Counted from the first letter of the stretch, positions 25,383-35,216 are shown. The stretch: 64,000 nt of DNA from Promethearchaeati archaeon (GCA_013166775.1 JABLTJ010000017.1:1-64000), one strand, 5' to 3'. The notes: generated by a model from the letters alone, not told the origin. Numbers and translations: made by a program.

Positions 25383-26696
25383 ATGAGTGATCTATTCATA
25401 GAGTGTAAATATATAATCGCAGGTTCTGATTGCAATACAATCATAAGAGATGGCGCTATTATTATAGAAAATAATCAGATAGTTGCTGTAGGTAAAACGG
25501 AAGAAGTAAAGAAACTTTTAGCAGGTCATGATAAATTGGAAAGAACAAATCATATAGCTATACCTTCATACATTAACGCACATACTCATTTGCCTGAAAC
25601 GTTGTTACGAGGAATATGCGATAACGAGAAGTTGGATACATGGTTAAATGATTTCATTTGGCCATTTGAAATGAGAATGAGTTCTGAAGATGCTTATTAT
25701 GGGGCATTGTTAGGTTGTTTGGAATTAATTGAAGCAGGGGTAGCAGGATTTATTGATCAATATTTTTATGCAGAGTCAATAGAAAAAGCTGTAACGGAAG
25801 CAGGGATTAGAGCTCTTTTGTGTCCATCTGTATTTGATAATACACCTGAATCAGGAAATCTAGACAATACTTGGAAACACGTTCGTAATTTAGTTAGCAG
25901 CAAAGCTTCAAACAAGAATAATCTAATTAATTATGGTATTGGGCCTCATGCTCCATATTCTGTACCAGAGGATTGTTTGTTGGAAATTAAGGATTTAGCA
26001 GCAAAGTACTCAATACCTATTCACATTCATTTAAACGAGATAGTGAAAGAAGTAGAGGAAGCCAAAGAGAAATTAGGGGACACACCAATTGAATATATTC
26101 ATAAAATCGGCTTAACAGAGGAGAAGATTTTGGGAGCTCATTGCGTTCATACAACAGATAGGGAGAGAGAAATAATGAGAAAATCAAACTTTACTGTTTT
26201 ACATAATCCACAATCTAATCTTAAAATGACGAGTGGAATTGCTCCAATTTACAAATATCTAGATTTAGGAATAGATGTAGCTGTAGGAACAGATGGAAAT
26301 GCGTCAAACAATGATTTAGGAATGATAGAGGAACTTACAACTTCAGCAATGTTACAAAAATATCTAGCAAACAATCCAAAGGTAATGGAGAACGCCAATG
26401 TTCTGAAGCTAGGAACAATATATGGGATGAAAGCATTGGGAACAGAATCCAAAGGAATATCTGAAAACTCAATAGCAGATATAACTATTCTTTCGTTGGA
26501 AAAAAGTCATTGGTGGCCACAGAATGATCCGTTATCTAATCTAATATACTCATCATCAAGCTCCGATGTAACAGATTTGATAGTAAATGGAAAGGGGGTA
26601 TATTTGAATAAAGAACACCAATCCCTTGATAAAGAAAGAATAATTGAGAAGTGTTCATCAATTGCTCATAAAATACTTACAGAAATGGGAAACTAA
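25383..26696 (+). CDS. mtaD: Amidohydrolase of the MTA/SAH deaminase type
   Basis: Zinc-dependent deaminase of the ATZ/TRZ group, probably acting on 5-methylthioadenosine, S-adenosylhomocysteine or a related adenosine. Metal and catalytic residues: NAHTHLPETLLRG, GPHAPYSVP, HIHLNEI, GAHCVHT with a distal VGTDGNASNNDLGM, all in family order. WLNDFIWPFE and NPQSNLKMTSG are typical of MtaD/DadD. The substrate cannot be fixed from sequence. It stands alone, 65 bases after orc1/cdc6. Confidence 0.85.
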   Translation: MSDLFIECKYIIAGSDCNTIIRDGAIIIENNQIVAVGKTEEVKKLLAGHDKLERTNHIAIPSYINAHTHLPETLLRGICDNEKLDTWLNDFIWPFEMRMSSEDAYYGALLGCLELIEAGVAGFIDQYFYAESIEKAVTEAGIRALLCPSVFDNTPESGNLDNTWKHVRNLVSSKASNKNNLINYGIGPHAPYSVPEDCLLEIKDLAAKYSIPIHIHLNEIVKEVEEAKEKLGDTPIEYIHKIGLTEEKILGAHCVHTTDREREIMRKSNFTVLHNPQSNLKMTSGIAPIYKYLDLGIDVAVGTDGNASNNDLGMIEELTTSAMLQKYLANNPKVMENANVLKLGTIYGMKALGTESKGISENSIADITILSLEKSHWWPQNDPLSNLIYSSSSSDVTDLIVNGKGVYLNKEHQSLDKERIIEKCSSIAHKILTEMGN

Positions 26697-26721
26697 AAAA
26701 GGAATTAAGTGTAAAGCTTAC

Positions 26722-26782
26722 TGGCAATGAAGAATCTAGCCCTTTACTGAAGTAGATGTTGAGGATCTTGAGTTCTGAGCCA
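26722..26782 (+). ncRNA. Candidate C/D box sRNA
   Basis: The order and spacing match an archaeal 2'-O-methylation guide. Box C-like ATGAAGA (26727-26733); 13-base guide; box D' CTGA (26747-26750); 5-base spacer; C'-like ATGTTGA (26756-26762); 12-base guide GGATCTTGAGTT; box D CTGA (26775-26778). The ends pair, TGGC (26722-26725) with GCCA (26779-26782). Boxes C and C' each have one mismatch from RTGATGA, so it remains a candidate. Total 61 bases, the usual size. Confidence 0.45.
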
Positions 26783-26894
26783 CCATCCTTCGTTTTTGAG
26801 TTCAATTAATTACATTTAATTTATTATCACTTTTTTTCTTGTGGTCTTTTAGTAATTTCCTCTAATTATGTAGATAACAAACTATAAGTGATGC

Positions 26895-26957
26895 ATGATG
26901 TACGATCCTGATGGCGATGGCGACGAAAATATTTTACCCCCTATGTGGAGACCTTAA
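26895..26957 (+). CDS. Small acidic peptide 6, orphan (20 aa)
   Basis: Encodes MMYDPDGDGDENILPPMWRP, closest to peptide 5. The upstream DNA keeps TTTTAGTA (26847-26854), GATAACAAACTATAAGTGATGC and the double ATG. No TPR gene adjoins it: the neighbours are the deaminase and the EF-2 paralogue. The aspartate-rich stretch DPDGDGDEN also resembles a calcium-binding loop, although the other copies do not keep that spacing. Confidence 0.75.
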   Translation: MMYDPDGDGDENILPPMWRP

Positions 26958-27089
26958 TTAAGAATCCCTCCATCTTTTTCTTTTATTATTAAAAATCATT
27001 AAAGGTAAATACTTGAAAGGCAACAAAAAAACATCAGAAATTTTACGTAAATTTGGTATAAATTTAATTAGAACTCACTTAAATTTAAT

Positions 27090-29081
27090 TTAACTTAGTT
27101 TTTTTCTTTTATATCCTTGAAACTCAAATTGCCAAAAGGCGTATCCTTCTGAGGCAGATCTTAATTCCGTAGCAATTTGCAAGGAAGATTCAACACTTAT
27201 TTCTCCTGTAATTATTGTCCTTGAAACTAGATGTTCAGTATCTTCGATATTACTACCATATCTCTGTACTACAGTTAAAATTGGGCCTAGATAATGAATG
27301 GGAGTATTTATCGAAAATGAGTATATGGGTTCATAGATTCCCGGATTTGCATTCATAACTGCTTCATGTAATATGTTTCTCACTAAGGGAATTACAATTT
27401 CATATCTAAGAGAATCAGGGGACAATTCCTCTATTTCTTCTACAACCATCGTTATATTCCGAATTGGAAAACCTTTCAGTGGACCTTTAAGTACAGCGTT
27501 TTGAAATCCAATTTTTAATAAATCAAGAATCTCATTATTCTTTTCTTCTGTATCAACAACAAGACAATTCTCTCTATAGTCCGAGTATATACAATCCTCC
27601 TCAAGTTCATTTGTAGGTTTACATTTAGCTGTAATTTGCAATAGGTTCAGATAATCATTTTTTACTAGTTGGACTTCTTTTTCTATTTCCTCAGCTAAAC
27701 TCACCTCAGGATCAGATACTTCAACATTAATACCTGCTTCCTCAATTTCTCCAATAATGATTTCCAATTGTAGCTCACCTATTCCATGAATTTTCATTTC
27801 TCCTGTATTTTCATCGGTTGTATATCGAAAATTTGGTTTGATTAGAGATAGAACACCCATTATTTTTTCCATTTTTGGTATATCTGAAACTCTACGTGGT
27901 TCTATGCGTCTAGATATAACTGATTCTTGAAGGTAAGGTATTTGGTTGAATAGTATATTTGGGAAATCAGTTTCATTATTCACAAATGTATCTCCAATTT
28001 GGATATCCTTCAAACCAATTAGAATTGCTATATTACCCGCACTTACTGAATCCATTTTGATAAGTGATTGCCCTTTGTAGATGCATACTTGCTGGATTCT
28101 AGATGCTTTTCCTGTACGTCTATTTTTAAGAACAGTACCAGATTTTACTGTTCCGGAAAAAACTCTTGTAACTGCAATAATACCTCTATTATCTTCATAT
28201 AGCAATTTACCTAAGCACAAGATGGATGGACCTGAATTATCACAATTAACAATGGCATCTTTTGATTTTTTGTCAATAAATTGAATAATGTACTCATAAC
28301 GTTGTTCTTGAGCTTTTTTAGGATTTTCAATATTCTCTATTATAGCTAGCATCACAGCTTCTATTATTGGAAAACTATCTTTAAGCTGTTCTAGATCGTC
28401 GTTTCTATGTAATTCTATTATCTTATCAAATTGGGGAATCTCACTTGAATATTTTGAAATTGCCCACCCATAAAGAGCAGCTCCTATTATGACTGTTCCC
28501 TCTTCAAAACTAATTTTCCACTCTTTCTTAAATGGTTTAGGAGCATATTGATTGATAAGCTCATTTACCATTTGAATGATATTATTTAATCTAGTTTCAA
28601 TCTCTTCTTTTGGTAATTTAAGCTCATTAATCAAACGATCAACCTTATTGATGAAAAGAATCGGTCTTAAACATTCATTCATTGATTGCTTAATAACGGA
28701 TTCAGTTTGTGCCATTACTTGCTCAACCGCATCCACAACTATAATCACACCATCAACAAGTCGTAGTGCTTGAGAGACCATACCTGAAAAGTCCACATGC
28801 CCTGGTGTATCAACTAGATTAATCAAATACTGAGAATTATTATGATCATAATTAAAGGAAATATTAGTTGTTTTTATTGTAATTCCTCTTTTTTGCTCTT
28901 CTTCAAGGAAATCAAGAGCTCTTGCGCTTCCGGCCATAGCTTTTGATATCAGTCCTCCAGCTTGGAGTAAATGATCCGAAAGAGTAGTTTTTCCATGATC
29001 TACATGACTCACGATACTAACATTACGTATGTTTTCTTTGTTTTCCATTGAAGAGTAGATTTGATTGATGTACTTACTCAT
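27090..29081 (-). CDS. EF-2-like translational GTPase paralogue lacking the diphthamide loop
   Basis: All GTPase motifs are present: SHVDHGKTT, EEQKRGITIKTT, DTPGHVDFSG, FINKVDRL, then domains II to V as in archaeal EF-2. At 663 residues it is shorter than normal aEF-2 (about 730). The domain IV tip, where aEF-2 has a HxDAxHRGxGQ-type loop with the diphthamide His, reads SPDSLRYEIVIPLVRNILHE. It therefore cannot be diphthamide-modified. It is probably the paralogue described from Asgard and other archaea rather than the main translocase. Confidence 0.85.
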   Translation of the reverse strand: MSKYINQIYSSMENKENIRNVSIVSHVDHGKTTLSDHLLQAGGLISKAMAGSARALDFLEEEQKRGITIKTTNISFNYDHNNSQYLINLVDTPGHVDFSGMVSQALRLVDGVIIVVDAVEQVMAQTESVIKQSMNECLRPILFINKVDRLINELKLPKEEIETRLNNIIQMVNELINQYAPKPFKKEWKISFEEGTVIIGAALYGWAISKYSSEIPQFDKIIELHRNDDLEQLKDSFPIIEAVMLAIIENIENPKKAQEQRYEYIIQFIDKKSKDAIVNCDNSGPSILCLGKLLYEDNRGIIAVTRVFSGTVKSGTVLKNRRTGKASRIQQVCIYKGQSLIKMDSVSAGNIAILIGLKDIQIGDTFVNNETDFPNILFNQIPYLQESVISRRIEPRRVSDIPKMEKIMGVLSLIKPNFRYTTDENTGEMKIHGIGELQLEIIIGEIEEAGINVEVSDPEVSLAEEIEKEVQLVKNDYLNLLQITAKCKPTNELEEDCIYSDYRENCLVVDTEEKNNEILDLLKIGFQNAVLKGPLKGFPIRNITMVVEEIEELSPDSLRYEIVIPLVRNILHEAVMNANPGIYEPIYSFSINTPIHYLGPILTVVQRYGSNIEDTEHLVSRTIITGEISVESSLQIATELRSASEGYAFWQFEFQGYKRKKLS

Positions 29082-29256
29082 TGATGTTTGTCCATTGTTA
29101 TTAATAATTTAAAGATTTATCCTCATGTTTCTTATTCCTATAATTGATAACTCATTATCGTTAATGTTTTAAGTAAAAGACAGTATTATAGTATGATAAA
29201 TAGTATAATCAAGATTGAGTTAAAGAAACATAATTGAAATTTGTGAGGTATGTTTA

Positions 29257-29655
29257 ATGTATGAAACAAAAGTTCCTGGAACAAGATACATTGTTGAATT
29301 GCTTAATGTAAAAGGACAATGGATGATTCAAATTAAACTTGTTGATGTCGTTGAAGCTAGTGTTGTTGTGAAAGATATTAGTGAGAGAGGAATCCGTGAG
29401 AATATCAAATCCGTAGTTTCAGAGGTTAATTTATACATAAATGATTTTATGCTTGATCAGATTACTAAAGAAATTACGGAACAAGCTCAAATATTATTCA
29501 AAGAAGTAGTAGCAACAGCTTCGAGAGAAAATCAAGAAGAAATGACTGCGGTAGAAGAAACAATAATTCAGATGGTTAAGCGTATTGAAACCTTAGAACA
29601 GCGAATTCAAAGACTAGAAAGTATGCTTTCAAGCAGTGAAAGCCCTTCTCCTTGA
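29257..29655 (+). CDS. Hypothetical protein with C-terminal coiled coil (132 aa)
   Basis: The N-terminal half looks globular and beta-rich (YIVELLNVKGQWMIQIKLVD). The C-terminal third is a coiled coil (IIQMVKRIETLEQRIQRLES) ending in a Ser/Pro tail. No family recognised. TGAGGTA precedes the ATG. It lies 80 bases before the S10 gene in the same direction. Confidence 0.6.
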   Translation: MYETKVPGTRYIVELLNVKGQWMIQIKLVDVVEASVVVKDISERGIRENIKSVVSEVNLYINDFMLDQITKEITEQAQILFKEVVATASRENQEEMTAVEETIIQMVKRIETLEQRIQRLESMLSSSESPSP

Positions 29656-29735
29656 AGTGTTTTCCATTTCTTTATTTTCTTACTAAAACGAAATCTTCTT
29701 AAAACCCTCCAAACGTTTTTCTCAAAGGTGAAACG

Positions 29736-30050
29736 ATGGCTCAACGAGCTAGAATTAGATTAATAGGAAATGATCCCCATTCAATACAAAAGATATGTAA
29801 TCAAATACAAAAGATTGCAGAAAGAACAGGAGTACGTATAAGAGGACCTATTCCACTTCCATCAAAACGTATAGTTCTACCTGTTCGTAAATCTCCATGT
29901 GGTAATGGAACCGCAACTTATGATCATTATGAAATGAAGTTGCACAAAAGAATTATCGATATGGATGCAGAAGAAAAAAGCATGAGGCTTTTAATGAGGA
30001 TTCATGTTCCTGAAGATGTGCATATCGAGATAGCCATTGAAAGGAAATAA
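29736..30050 (+). CDS. rpsJ: 30S ribosomal protein S10 (uS10)
   Basis: Component of the 30S head. ARIRLIGNDPHSIQKIC, RIRGPIPLPSKRIVLPV and HEM-like YEMKLHKRIIDM are the conserved S10 segments, and the 104-residue length is typical of archaea. AAAGGTGAAACG precedes the ATG. In many archaea this gene follows EF-1A; here aEF-1A is 22 kb away. Confidence 0.97.
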   Translation: MAQRARIRLIGNDPHSIQKICNQIQKIAERTGVRIRGPIPLPSKRIVLPVRKSPCGNGTATYDHYEMKLHKRIIDMDAEEKSMRLLMRIHVPEDVHIEIAIERK

Positions 30051-30097
30051 TAATCCCTTTTCTTTTTCAGTAAGTAACTTTCAAATACAATCTAGAT

Positions 30098-31033
30098 TTA
30101 TAGTTTATATTCCGGATAGAAATTTCTTATTAGTAATAGAATACCTTCTGGACCATTTAGATTCTTATTTTCATAGATATACTCTCTACAAAAGTCAATC
30201 ATCTGATTGAAATATTTCCTAATTCGATGCTCTGGTATAAGTATATTGTAGGGAAAAATTAATTCTCCATTGAAGATTTTTGAATGTAGTAAGTCTCTTA
30301 ATGCTACAAGAGAAGTTTTGGAAACATCTTTTCCGATATTAAATAAAATATCTTTGAATGATTCATAAAAAGAATCTACTATTTCCATTTGATTATTCAT
30401 TATTTGGAATAAGATAGATACGTGTTCTTGTTGGTTCTCCCTAGCACTCAAGAAAATATACCAGAAATGGTTTTCAGGGAGAATTTCTATTGATTTAACA
30501 TAAAAGTCTGTATCAGTTTCTTTTCCTTTAATCTTGATGATAGAACCTTTTGTTATTTGATGAACTTTCAGTGTCTTTTTAGTTTCTTTAGTCTTTTGAG
30601 CAGTTATTGTACACTGTATTTCCTTATTCGGGGGAAGGAATAATTCAATTCTTAAACCAGTTTCATCTAATTTTTCATAAGTTGATTTTACTAAACCTGT
30701 TATTGTTTGCTCTTCATTTTGTTTCTTACAATAATAACGATCAACTTTGAATGCTGTGTTTGCACTACCAAATTTGCCTTCTGTTACAACAATTTCACCT
30801 TTTTTGTTTCTTATACAGAAGCCATTCTTTATTATAAGATCTAGACCTACAATTATGCTTTTTGCAAACTCTGAGTTTTTTAGTTTGTAATTGTAAATTT
30901 CATTTTCAACCTTTACTTTACCGTATGTCCCCCATTGGCTGAAATGAACTGATACAATTTCTCCTTCCAAGGAATCAATCGTTTTTCCTGCATCTAGATA
31001 AAAAAATTGTTGTCTATTATCTATATTCATCAT
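30098..31033 (-). CDS. Hypothetical protein, possible OB folds (311 aa)
   Basis: Two beta-rich segments (residues about 15-75 and 105-175, for example LEGEIVSVHFSQWGTYGKVK) have the look of OB folds, which bind nucleic acids. The C-terminal 130 residues are mostly helical. No catalytic motif and no family recognised. It begins with a double ATG downstream of TATATTATTC. It lies just downstream of the TGT gene on the same strand and could be co-transcribed. Confidence 0.6.
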   Translation of the reverse strand: MMNIDNRQQFFYLDAGKTIDSLEGEIVSVHFSQWGTYGKVKVENEIYNYKLKNSEFAKSIIVGLDLIIKNGFCIRNKKGEIVVTEGKFGSANTAFKVDRYYCKKQNEEQTITGLVKSTYEKLDETGLRIELFLPPNKEIQCTITAQKTKETKKTLKVHQITKGSIIKIKGKETDTDFYVKSIEILPENHFWYIFLSARENQQEHVSILFQIMNNQMEIVDSFYESFKDILFNIGKDVSKTSLVALRDLLHSKIFNGELIFPYNILIPEHRIRKYFNQMIDFCREYIYENKNLNGPEGILLLIRNFYPEYKL

Positions 31034-31086
31034 ATGTTAATTGAAAGAATAATATAAAAACTCGCGAATGTTGTGAGGAAATATTC

Positions 31087-32661
31087 TCATAATTCATCTA
31101 GTTCTATCAATTTAACACTCATATAGGAATCTTCAAACAGACCAGGTATTGAGATTTTAAGTTCTTCGGAAATTTCAACAGAATCGATTGAACTAATTTT
31201 AATAGATTCATATTCATTTTTAGAGATAAATTTTTTCACTTCTTCTTTTGCCTTTTTTATTAGTTCAATAGTTAAAACCTCAGAGAAAACAAATTGACTG
31301 AAAGGATAAGTTTCCGCGAGTTCTATTGGAACAACCCCAATAAATGGTAGAAAGATGACGTAATCAGTATCTTCTCTTCTTTCTTTCAACATCTTCCTGA
31401 TTTTTATATTTGAATTTATTATTTCCAAGGGACTTTTTTTACCAGAACAAACGAGAATAACGAGATTAGAACTTCCTGGTGTATAATTTTGCAGTATTCT
31501 TTTCCTCGCTCTTGTAAGTTCAGGACGATAAAACGATTTTTCATCATAGATTTTTAGACCTATTTGTTTTGTTATAGGTGTGGATATTTCCCAAAAATCT
31601 TCTTGAACTTCCTTAGTTAAATATTGAAAAGCTTTATATAAATACGGATGAGATCGTGCTCTCAATTCAAGCAGTTCCCATAATCTTCCTTCTTTTAATG
31701 CAACATGTATCCTCTTTATTTCAGCTGCAGAGACATATAGATTGTGCAAAGACAAGTTCCTAATTCTTGTTTCCTCTTCTACTCCCAACAATTCTTTAGG
31801 CTTCCATTTAGAACAGACTTCACAAGGACATGGAAAATCGAATAAATCAGTAAGATGATAAGTACCTGATGTAGTCATATATCTTCCCTCTTTTGCATAC
31901 AAAACATAAGCTGCACTATCGAAAGTATCACAACCAAGAGCTACAATAAATGGAAAAATCATTGGATGCCCAGCACCAAACAAATGAAAAGGCACATTAT
32001 GGGGGAGTAAACTTCTTGCTTCCTTTATCATAGTAAAAAGTGAAACATAATCATATTGTGCCATGATGGGTACCACACTTCCAAGTGCATGAAAGCCAAA
32101 ATTCTCTAGATATCCTCTGTTGGTAACTTCCTTAATGTACTCATTAATTAATTGAATATTTTTCCCTCCTTGAATTGGTAAAGTCCAAATTACTTCCTTT
32201 GTTCTTTTTACGAAATCAAAAGACATTTTAACTCGATTAATGGTTTCCTCCATCTTCCTCTTAGCTTGTCGATACGTATCTGTTGGAGGTGTTGGAACAT
32301 CAAGTATAACTCCAATATCTGCTTTAAGATCAGTTTGTATTTGAAGAGATTGTATTGGGCTTATATCAGCATCTCCATAAGCTAGGATTTGATATGCGCC
32401 GCTGTCCATCATAATATTTCCTTCAAAACCCATGTGTTCATGAATACTTTTTATTCCATCTGGTATTCCATGACGTTTTAAGAATAAATATGCGCTTGAA
32501 ATTATAAAATTGAACCCGAATTTCTTGTTCATTTCTTCAGCTGAAACTATGTTGTTTTTTGGATCTAATACAGGAACAAGTGTAGGCGTTGTAACTTTAC
32601 CTTTTGGTAAATCGAGGATTCCCAACCTTCCATGTAAATCTGAAGCTATAATGTCATCCAT
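31087..32661 (-). CDS. tgtA: tRNA-guanine(15) transglycosylase, archaeosine pathway
   Basis: Exchanges G15 of tRNA for preQ0, the first tRNA-bound step of archaeosine synthesis. IMMDSGAYQILAYG contains the general-base Asp, GVILDVPTPPTD the nucleophile Asp. FGAGHPMIFPFIVALGCDTFDSA binds substrate. The zinc site is CPCEVC plus LHNL. The C-terminal domain (from residue 390, LVILVCSGKKSPLE) is the extra module of archaeal TgtA, but no PUA domain follows, so the 524-residue protein is shorter than the longest homologues. Confidence 0.92.
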   Translation of the reverse strand: MDDIIASDLHGRLGILDLPKGKVTTPTLVPVLDPKNNIVSAEEMNKKFGFNFIISSAYLFLKRHGIPDGIKSIHEHMGFEGNIMMDSGAYQILAYGDADISPIQSLQIQTDLKADIGVILDVPTPPTDTYRQAKRKMEETINRVKMSFDFVKRTKEVIWTLPIQGGKNIQLINEYIKEVTNRGYLENFGFHALGSVVPIMAQYDYVSLFTMIKEARSLLPHNVPFHLFGAGHPMIFPFIVALGCDTFDSAAYVLYAKEGRYMTTSGTYHLTDLFDFPCPCEVCSKWKPKELLGVEEETRIRNLSLHNLYVSAAEIKRIHVALKEGRLWELLELRARSHPYLYKAFQYLTKEVQEDFWEISTPITKQIGLKIYDEKSFYRPELTRARKRILQNYTPGSSNLVILVCSGKKSPLEIINSNIKIRKMLKERREDTDYVIFLPFIGVVPIELAETYPFSQFVFSEVLTIELIKKAKEEVKKFISKNEYESIKISSIDSVEISEELKISIPGLFEDSYMSVKLIELDEL

Positions 32662-32718
32662 TTAACAAACCTACGTTACACTAAAATGAGTAAGAAAAAG
32701 GTATCTTTAACTTTACTA

Positions 32719-33138
32719 TTAGTCTTTTTCTGCTTTATATTTATCAAAAATTTTGCGGATTCTTTCTGCAATTGGTCCTGTTCCTTTAACACCTTCTTCA
32801 CTTACAGTAAATCTATCTAAAACTTGAATAATAGCAGCTTCTTCGATGATTTTAACATTCTGAGGTTGGAACATTTGTGCTAGTTCACTAGCTAAGCCAC
32901 TTAAATCAAAGGGTTCTTCAGCTAAAGTTATTTCAACAATGTTTGGACCAGTAATGAATACTCTAAAATAGCTTTCATCTTTGCTAGTTGCTTCTGCTAA
33001 GACAACATTAAGAGAACTGTCTTGGATACCACGTAGAACACCTGTGTATACTTTTTCACTGTTCATAGTAACTTTGACTCTTTTGTTTAGAAGTCCACTA
33101 AGTTCTAATAGAAACTCACGATTTGGGTTTGCTGGCAT
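32719..33138 (-). CDS. Sm-like archaeal protein with C-terminal extension (SmAP3 type)
   Basis: The Sm fold covers residues 10-75: FLLELSGLLNKRVKVTMNSE is Sm1 and YFRVFITGPNIVEITL is Sm2. A further domain of about 60 residues (VKIIEEAAIIQVLDRFTVSEE) matches the two-domain SmAP3 layout. Such proteins form rings that bind U-rich RNA. It is just upstream of tgtA on the same strand. Confidence 0.85.
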   Translation of the reverse strand: MPANPNREFLLELSGLLNKRVKVTMNSEKVYTGVLRGIQDSSLNVVLAEATSKDESYFRVFITGPNIVEITLAEEPFDLSGLASELAQMFQPQNVKIIEEAAIIQVLDRFTVSEEGVKGTGPIAERIRKIFDKYKAEKD

Positions 33139-33196
33139 ATTTAATCAAAGCAAGCTCAAAGTGTTTATAAAAAAAGGTTATGGATGTAGAGTTTAA

Positions 33197-35203
33197 TTAT
33201 TTATTGTGTTTACTCTCTTGTATCTCTTGATGAATTCTGTTTTTCAATCCTTTATGAACAACTGTAACAATTGGACATACATCAAAACAAAGATTACAAT
33301 TTGAACATAATTGTTCACTAATGAAAATAGTGTTATTTTGAAAAGAAATCGCTTCATATTCACATTTACCTTTACATAAACCACAACCAATGCATCCTAA
33401 AGCTCGCAAAATAGTAAATGTAAAAACATTATTTATCTCTTGAATCATGTTGTTTGTAAGTATTTTCTGTTTCTTGAAATTGATTTTAAAAGTACCATCA
33501 GAATAGACCAAAATTGATCTTTTTCTATTTGAAATGCGAACAAAATTTAATTTCTTATTATATTGAACCCTTCCTAAGATTGGTAAGAAATTTACTATAC
33601 TGTCTAAATCTACAGCTTCAGAGAAAGCCCCTATAACACTTACAGGTTGGGTTACACAATCACTAGCTTCAATCTGTAGTGATGAGAGCGTTATGTCTTG
33701 TGAGATTTTTATATACTCTTTTTTATTAATTGATAAAGCAGATAGAATCTTTTTCGGTAGTTTTTTGAATCTCCAGAGACCATATTTCCAATAATCGTCT
33801 GGTAGCTTTCTTTTATTTTTCCATCTCTCTACTGCATTATATAATTTCTCATAAAGTTCCGGATGATTGTTTCTCAAAATTTCGAATTGGGCCATATCTG
33901 ATGATGGACAGACCCAACAACCAATCCTTTCATATCCAATATCATAGAGAGGATTATATGGAAGATCTTTCCATAATATATATAGCCAAATCATGAATGC
34001 GGTCCATTCTTGGATGGGGGAGACATTAATTTGGTTAGGTATGTATTGGTTTTCCCAAATATCAGATAATGCTCTTCTAAACGATTCGTATCTTCTTTGC
34101 CCTACAAAGCTTATACATTTGCCATTATTGAATTCTTTACTGATTGCTCTTTGAATTGGAGCTAATTTTGCAAATTTACAACAGTGTCTAAAATCTCTTC
34201 CTGGAGGTCCAAATTTGTCAAATGCTCCCCAAAATAATTCAGATGAAACTTCTTCTGTGATTAATTGATCTTTAAAATCTAATTCCACACTGGAATCTTT
34301 AACATATTTAATTGTTTCAGGAAATTCAATTCCTGTATCAACAAACATTACTTTATATTCATTTTTTGGAAAAGCTTGTTGTATAATAGATAAAGTTACG
34401 AGACTATCCTTTCCACCACTATACGAAACTAACATCGGTAATCTAAGTTCGTTTCTAATTTTTTGCACAAATTCTATGCTCTCATTTTCTAATTTTTGTA
34501 ATCCTTCTATATTATATTTCACAACTTCATTCCAAGAATGTTTCTTCTTCTTTGGTTTAAATGCTTCTTTTACAGAAAGATAATTTTTAGCATATACTCC
34601 CCTTTCCTTATTCTGTCGTTCATTTTCATCAATTCTCGCAATTCCCCCAGCAATGACCTTTTCTTCTTCATCAAGAACTACTAAATAATTTCCGTATTTA
34701 ATATTCTCATCAGCATCTAAAACACCAGGGATTAGGATATTTGCTCCTTGAATAATCTTCTCTTTTGCTCCAGAGTCTATTTTAACCCAGTTTTTTGTTA
34801 TTTTACCTTCAAGTAGTGATAAACCATTAGAATTAAGTTTGATTATCCATTTACTTCTTAGCAAATCATATCTGCGAGTTCCTATACTTCTACCAAATAA
34901 GATAATTTCATCCATTTGATCTTCAGAACCAAGATGATTAAGAAGAACAATATCATCATCCAAAAAGATTTCACTCCTCTCTCCAAAATTTTCTTTGATT
35001 AATTCTTGAATTTCTTTGACCTCGTTCATCTTTGCAGGTCTCACATCAAAAGGAGGCGTTAGAGGTAATAGTCCAGTTGCATTTCTGCAAACTGGACATA
35101 TATGTGATTTAATAATAGGAAGATCACATTCATAGCAATAAAATAGGGTATTTTTTCCTAAATAGGGAATGTTTTTTTTAGATCTTTTTTTTGGAGGTGA
35201 AAT
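33197..35203 (-). CDS. PAPS reductase-like protein with zinc ribbon and ferredoxin domain; probable ATT start
   Basis: The core has SGGKDSLVTL (adenylyl-binding loop), GPPGRDFRHCCKFAKLAPI and CWVCPSSDMA, all typical of the archaeal PAPS-reductase family. The C-terminus holds two 4Fe-4S sets (CIGCGLCKGKC, CSNCNLCFDVCP). An ATG/GTG-based start at 35044 would omit a conserved N-terminal zinc ribbon encoded in frame just upstream (YLGKNTLFYCYECD, then CPVCRNATG). No ATG, GTG or TTG lies there; ATT 35203 sits 7 bases after GGAGGT (35216-35211). I propose ATT initiation, giving 668 residues. The substrate is unknown. Confidence 0.8.
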   Translation of the reverse strand: MSPPKKRSKKNIPYLGKNTLFYCYECDLPIIKSHICPVCRNATGLLPLTPPFDVRPAKMNEVKEIQELIKENFGERSEIFLDDDIVLLNHLGSEDQMDEIILFGRSIGTRRYDLLRSKWIIKLNSNGLSLLEGKITKNWVKIDSGAKEKIIQGANILIPGVLDADENIKYGNYLVVLDEEEKVIAGGIARIDENERQNKERGVYAKNYLSVKEAFKPKKKKHSWNEVVKYNIEGLQKLENESIEFVQKIRNELRLPMLVSYSGGKDSLVTLSIIQQAFPKNEYKVMFVDTGIEFPETIKYVKDSSVELDFKDQLITEEVSSELFWGAFDKFGPPGRDFRHCCKFAKLAPIQRAISKEFNNGKCISFVGQRRYESFRRALSDIWENQYIPNQINVSPIQEWTAFMIWLYILWKDLPYNPLYDIGYERIGCWVCPSSDMAQFEILRNNHPELYEKLYNAVERWKNKRKLPDDYWKYGLWRFKKLPKKILSALSINKKEYIKISQDITLSSLQIEASDCVTQPVSVIGAFSEAVDLDSIVNFLPILGRVQYNKKLNFVRISNRKRSILVYSDGTFKINFKKQKILTNNMIQEINNVFTFTILRALGCIGCGLCKGKCEYEAISFQNNTIFISEQLCSNCNLCFDVCPIVTVVHKGLKNRIHQEIQESKHNK

Positions 35204-35216
35204 CTGCGATACCTCC

